Shown here: in pieces, positions 60,612 to 64,000 of the stretch | How positions within the stretch are numbered: the stretch's first letter is position 1 | Layout of the letters: each line of letters begins with the position of its first letter | Source of the DNA: RYN-230 sp963829725 | GTDB taxonomy: Bacteria; Actinomycetota; Actinomycetes; Streptosporangiales; Streptosporangiaceae | Direction: 5' to 3' | DNA length: 64,000 nt | Assembly: GCA_963829725.1 (NCBI GenBank) | Contig: CAWHJW010000009.1 | Span: 186,001-250,000, forward strand | Notes under the pieces: model-generated | The model's database searches: none | Told to the model about the DNA's origin: nothing | The model's input: the letters and a program-made list of their open reading frames with translations, nothing else | Position numbers and translations under genes: made by a program

Positions 60612-61649
60612 CTAAGGCACCGCGCGGATGCCCGGAGCGCCGTCGGCCGAGGTCACGCCGGCCAGTGTCATCTGGTGCGCGAGGTCGTCGGTGACCCCGT
60701 CGAGCAGCGCCTGGACGCCGCCGGCACCGCCGCAGGCGAGGGCCCAGAGCACCGGCCGGCCGAGGAAGGCCAGCTGCGCGCCGAGCGCCAGCGCGGCGAG
60801 CACGTCCCCGCCGGTGCGCAGCCCGCCGTCCACGTAGACCCGGCCGGGCAGGGCGGCCGCCACGGCGGGCAGCGCCGCGGCGCTCGGCACCGACTGGTCC
60901 AGCTGGCGCCCGCCGTGGTTGGACACGATGACCGCGGCCGCACCCGCGGCGGCGCAGGCCGCAGCGTCATCCGGGCGGAGCACGCCCTTGACCACCACCG
61001 GCAGCCCGCTGATCTCAGCGAGCCAGCCGATGTCCGCGAGCGCGCCGTCGGTGGCGTGCTCGGCCGCATCGAGGTCGGCGAGCGGCCCCAGGTTGACCAG
61101 GAAGTGATCGTCGGTGATCACATCGTGCTGGGACGTCCTGGCCTTGCGGCCCGGCACCGCGGTGTCCACGGTGAGCACCAGGGCGTGCGCCCTGGCGGCG
61201 GCGGCCCGGCGGACCAGCCCGGCGGTGAGGTCCCGGTCGCGCATCAGGTACACCTGGAACCACCAGCTGCCCCCGGCGGACGCGACCGCCGCCCCGACGT
61301 CCTCGATCCGGCAGGAACTCCGGGTGGACAGCACGTACAGGGCGCCGGCCCGGGCCGCGCCGACCGCGGACGCCACCTCGCCGCCCGGGTGGGCCAGCTG
61401 CTGGAAGGCGGTGGGCGCGACCGCCACCGGGGTGCGCAGCCGCAGGCCCAGCGGGCTGGCCAGCTGCACGCTGGTATCCACGGCCGACACGTCGCGCAGC
61501 ACGTGCGGCAGGAACTGCACCTGCTCCCAGGCCTGGGGGTTGGCCCGCAGCGTGACCTCCCGGCCGGCCCCGCCCGCATAGAAGTCGTAGATCTCCGGGG
61601 ACAGGCGGCCCCGGGCCTGCCGTTCGAGCTCGGAAGCGTCAGGAGTCAC
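60612..61649 (-). CDS. FMN-dependent alpha-hydroxy-acid oxidase/dehydrogenase
   Basis: 345 residues from the GTG at 61649. An (alpha/beta)8 barrel of the lactate/glycolate oxidase family: YDFYAGGAGREVTL, VAVAPTAFQQLAHPGGE, the WWFQVYLMRDRDL strand, LTVDTAVPGRKAR, VVVKGVLRPDDA and the catalytic His in VSNHGGRQLDQ, with GLRTGGDVLAALALGA binding FMN phosphate. It oxidises a 2-hydroxy acid (lactate, glycolate or mandelate type). Glycolate is produced by RuBisCO oxygenation, so glycolate oxidation is possible but not shown. The gene is divergent from dodecin. Confidence 0.88.
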   Translation of the reverse strand: MTPDASELERQARGRLSPEIYDFYAGGAGREVTLRANPQAWEQVQFLPHVLRDVSAVDTSVQLASPLGLRLRTPVAVAPTAFQQLAHPGGEVASAVGAARAGALYVLSTRSSCRIEDVGAAVASAGGSWWFQVYLMRDRDLTAGLVRRAAAARAHALVLTVDTAVPGRKARTSQHDVITDDHFLVNLGPLADLDAAEHATDGALADIGWLAEISGLPVVVKGVLRPDDAAACAAAGAAAVIVSNHGGRQLDQSVPSAAALPAVAAALPGRVYVDGGLRTGGDVLAALALGAQLAFLGRPVLWALACGGAGGVQALLDGVTDDLAHQMTLAGVTSADGAPGIRAVP

Positions 61650-61707
61650 ACTGGGAACCCTGCCCGAACCGCGGGCGCAGCGCCATGGACACTTACTGGA
61701 GGAACCT

Positions 61708-61920
61708 ATGACCGACCGCACCTACCGGGTCAGCGAGATCGTCGGCACGTCGCCGGACGGGATCGAGCCGGCCATCCGCAACGCGGTGCACCGGGCCGGG
61801 CAGACCCTGCGGCACCTGGACTGGTTCGAGGTCACCGAGGTGCGGGGCCAGATCACTGACGGCGAGGTGGCCCACTACCAGGTCGGCCTGAAAGTGGGCT
61901 TCCGCCTCGAAGACGACTGA
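61708..61920 (+). CDS. Dodecin, flavin-binding storage protein
   Basis: 70 residues, complete: YRVSEIVGTSPDGIEPAIRN, the flavin-stacking Trp in HLDWFEV, EVRGQI and VAHYQVGLKVGFRLED. Dodecin forms a hollow dodecamer that binds riboflavin, FMN or related flavins. It is divergent from the FMN-dependent hydroxy-acid oxidase (58-base gap), which hints at a flavin link. Confidence 0.95.
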   Translation: MTDRTYRVSEIVGTSPDGIEPAIRNAVHRAGQTLRHLDWFEVTEVRGQITDGEVAHYQVGLKVGFRLEDD

Positions 61921-61925
61921 CGGTG

Positions 61926-63365
61926 CTAGTAGGCGCGGCCGAAGATGAGCCGTTTGCCATAGCCGGACGGCTGACCGCACCGGATGCAAGTCCCCTGCTC
62001 CGGCTCGCCGTCCGCCGGGATGACGCGCGGCGTGGCGGAAGTGGCGGCCTTGATGTCGTCCTCGCACTGGGGCTGGCCGCAGTGCAATGCCCGGGCCCAG
62101 CCGGCCGCGACCGCCGCCGCGAACTCCTCCCAGGTGTCTGCCGTGACGGTCCGCTGATCGCGGAACTCGGTCGCCCGCCGCAGCAGCAGGTTCTGGAAGG
62201 CGGTCAGCTCGAAGCGGAGCCGGGCCGGGGCCGAGTCCAGCGGGACCGGCGTCTTCTCGTTGCCGAGCCGGGTGGCCATCAGCGCCGTGCCCGCCGCCAG
62301 GTCCCGCGGCCCGAGTTCCAGCCGGATCGGGACGCCGCGCATCTCCCAGTCGTTGAACTTGAACCCTGAGGAGAGCTGCGGCCGGTCGTCCACGTGCGTG
62401 CGGAGGCCGGCGTCCCGCAGCCGGGCCGCCAGCTCCCGGGCGGGCGGCAGCACCTGGCCGGCCTGCTCGCCGCGGCCGATCGGGACGATCACCACCTGAT
62501 GGGGGGCGAGCAGCGGCGGCAGGATGAGGCCCTTGTCATCCCCATGTGTCATGATCACTCCGCCGATCATGCGCGCGCTCATGCCCCACGAGGTGGTGTG
62601 GCACAGCTCCAGCTCGCCGCTCTCCGCGGCGTAGTGGATGCCGAAGGCCTTGGCGAAGTTCGTGCCCATGTAGTGTGACGTGCCGGACTGCAGCGCTCGC
62701 CCGTCACGCATCATCGCCTCGACCGTGTAGGTCCGCCTGGCGCCGGGGAACCGCTCGCCTGCCGTCTTCTCGCCCGCGATCACCGGCATCGCGGCCACGT
62801 CCCTGGCCACCCGCTCGTACAGGTCGAGCGCGAGCAGGGTCTCCCGCATGGCGTCCGCCTCATCGGCGTGCGCCGTGTGACCCTCCTGCCACAGGAACTC
62901 GGTGGTGCGCAGGAACATCCGCGGCCGCATCTCCCAGCGGACCACGTTCGCCCACTGGTTGAGCAGCAACGGCAGATCCCGGTGCGAGCTGATCCACTTG
63001 GCCATCATCTCGCCGATGATCGTCTCCGAGGTCGGCCGGACGATCAGCGGCTCCTCAAGCTCCTTGCCGCCGGCGTGGGTGACGACCGCCAGCTCCGGCG
63101 CGAAACCCTCGACGTGCTCGGCCTCGCGCTGCAGGTAGCTCTCCGGGATCAGCAGCGGGAAGTAGGCGTTGACATGACCGGTCTCCTTGATCCGCCGGTC
63201 GATGTCGGCCTGCAGCAGCTCCCACATCCGGTACCCGTAGGGGCGGATCACCATCGTGCCCCGGACCGGGCCGCGGTCCACCAGCTCAGCCCTGAAGACG
63301 ACCTCGTTGTACCAGGCGGAGAAGTCCTCGCTCTGCGGGGTGACTCCGCGCTCATTGCGCGCCAC
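61926..63365 (-). CDS. proS: Prolyl-tRNA synthetase, archaeal/eukaryotic type
   Basis: 479 residues from the GTG at 63365, giving MARNERGVTPQSEDFSAWYN as in relatives. Class II motifs: GTMVIRPYGYRMWELLQ, IVRPTSETIIGEMMAKW, RWEMRPRMFLRTTEFLWQEGHTAH (read in parts) and the motif 3 region TTSWGMSARMIGG. The C-terminal zinc domain has HCGQPQC and CIRCGQPS and ends in the Tyr terminus typical of archaeal-type ProRS. It charges tRNA-Pro. A GTG at 63386 is an alternative start. Confidence 0.95.
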   Translation of the reverse strand: MARNERGVTPQSEDFSAWYNEVVFRAELVDRGPVRGTMVIRPYGYRMWELLQADIDRRIKETGHVNAYFPLLIPESYLQREAEHVEGFAPELAVVTHAGGKELEEPLIVRPTSETIIGEMMAKWISSHRDLPLLLNQWANVVRWEMRPRMFLRTTEFLWQEGHTAHADEADAMRETLLALDLYERVARDVAAMPVIAGEKTAGERFPGARRTYTVEAMMRDGRALQSGTSHYMGTNFAKAFGIHYAAESGELELCHTTSWGMSARMIGGVIMTHGDDKGLILPPLLAPHQVVIVPIGRGEQAGQVLPPARELAARLRDAGLRTHVDDRPQLSSGFKFNDWEMRGVPIRLELGPRDLAAGTALMATRLGNEKTPVPLDSAPARLRFELTAFQNLLLRRATEFRDQRTVTADTWEEFAAAVAAGWARALHCGQPQCEDDIKAATSATPRVIPADGEPEQGTCIRCGQPSGYGKRLIFGRAY

Positions 63366-63412
63366 ACCGAGAGGATAGGAGATCACGCCGGGCGGCACGC
63401 CCTGGTTTTCGC

Positions 63413-64000
63413 CTAGCTGGCCTGGCTGACTGAGGACATGTTGAAGCCCTCGACCCGCACCGGGGGCATCGCGCACCGGGTGAAGTAATCGCCCCACTCC
63501 CGCGGCAGCGCCGGGACGGTGCCGCCCGTCTCGGCGAGCCGCCCGAGCATGCCGACCGGGCTCTCGTTGAACCGGAAGTTGTTGACCGCGCCGGTGATCT
63601 CGCCGTTCTCCACCAGGTAGATGCCGTCCCGGGTCAGCCCGGTGAGCAGCAGCGTCTGCGGGTCCACCTCGCGGATGTACCACAGGCAGGTGAGCAGCAG
63701 GCCATGCCGGGTGCGGGCCACCATGTCCTCCAGCGTGGCACTGCTGCCCGGCGGGCCGTCCAGGGCCAGGTTGCCGATGGCCGGGGTGACCGGCAGGCCG
63801 GACAGCTGCGCGGTGTGCCGGGTCTGGATCAGCGCGGCCAGCTCGCCGCCCGAGATCCAGGCCGTCGGCGCCAGCGCCAGCCCGTTGTCGAACACCGAGG
63901 AGTCGCGGCCCGAGGCGTGCGCCACCACGAGCGGCGCGCAGCCCAGCCCGGGCAGCGCCGGGTCGCTGCGCAGCGTCACCGGCAGCGCGGCCAGCCGCTC
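63413..64000 (-). CDS. TldD/PmbA-family metalloprotease, C-terminal part (truncated by window)
   Basis: The frame runs from the stop at 63413 off the right edge. The visible part has FDNGLALAPTAWISGGELAALIQ, a TLEDMVARTRHGLLLTCLWYIREVDPQTL block (read in parts), LTGLTRDGIYLVENGEI and NNFRFNESPVGMLGR. These are conserved in the C-terminal domains of TldD and PmbA, which act together as a protease in peptide maturation. The N-terminal part and any metal motif lie outside the window, so TldD and PmbA cannot be told apart with confidence; the missing HExxH in view suggests PmbA-like. Confidence 0.85.
   Translation of the reverse strand, partial: ERLAALPVTLRSDPALPGLGCAPLVVAHASGRDSSVFDNGLALAPTAWISGGELAALIQTRHTAQLSGLPVTPAIGNLALDGPPGSSATLEDMVARTRHGLLLTCLWYIREVDPQTLLLTGLTRDGIYLVENGEITGAVNNFRFNESPVGMLGRLAETGGTVPALPREWGDYFTRCAMPPVRVEGFNMSSVSQAS

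Noticed and set aside
59958..61859. 633-residue plus-strand frame opposite the hydroxy-acid oxidase
   Set aside because: Antisense product without motifs; the minus-strand oxidase carries the FMN and catalytic motifs.

Overview
The window is about 70% GC, with nearly all third codon positions G or C, frequent GTG starts and many 4-base ATGA start/stop overlaps. Gene content (SufU-type Fe-S scaffold, acVLRF1, DUF3099, archaeal-type ProRS, DUF6457, HisKA_3/NarL two-component pair) points to a soil-type actinomycete (Actinomycetota). It carries red-type form I RuBisCO with CbbX, a phosphoribulokinase and a full selenocysteine kit (selD, tRNA-Sec, selA, selB) with fdhD, moaA and mobA. This suggests a facultative CO2-fixing, formate-using lifestyle. 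No selenoprotein gene is visible.

Layout. 1-960: end of the suf operon (sufS tail, sufU, DUF59). 968-5136: a class I aldolase homologue that has lost its Schiff-base lysine and other catalytic residues, divergent from phosphoribulokinase, then a GAF histidine kinase/NarL regulator pair. 5137-14536: a lower-GC island for an extracellular polysaccharide: GT2 synthase, a 48-residue LPXTG microprotein, NodB deacetylase, sortase and GH16 hydrolase; then an IS4-type transposase framed by a 27-bp inverted repeat; then a nucleotide-sugar epimerase/decarboxylase and a UDP-sugar dehydrogenase. Both halves start with the same ~125-bp promoter/leader, and an orphan copy lies at the left edge. 14628-18603: cbbX, cbbS, cbbL and cbbR on the minus strand. 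The island therefore separates prk from the cbb operon.

18662-30882: acVLRF1, an ABC-F protein, a small HTH protein, enoyl-CoA hydratase, an ABC exporter, sulfotransferase plus GH15, a lipoprotein, and a sulfonate/taurine-type ABC importer. 30913-45974: fdhD and selD, an acyl-CoA synthetase, tRNA-Sec, an APC permease, selA-selB, an epoxide hydrolase, a FAD oxidoreductase, moaA and mobA. 46340-49092: PadR regulator and a DrrAB-like exporter. 49139-59823: two tandem copies of a five-gene module (two ABC-2 permeases, one with a lectin-like extracellular insert, an ATPase, and a divergent kinase/regulator pair). 60075-64000: DUF3099 protein, FMN alpha-hydroxy-acid oxidase, dodecin, prolyl-tRNA synthetase and a truncated TldD/PmbA gene.

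The most notable signals are: the sortase-microprotein-polysaccharide locus and its triplicated promoter; the catalytically stripped aldolase beside prk; a family of GC-rich palindromic repeats that has inserted in frame into cbbR and acVLRF1; a mobA reading frame with no ATG, GTG or TTG between the moaA UGA and its nucleotide-binding loop; and 15-bp tandem arrays that add pentapeptide repeats to proteins. All functional calls come from reading motifs; no database search was run.
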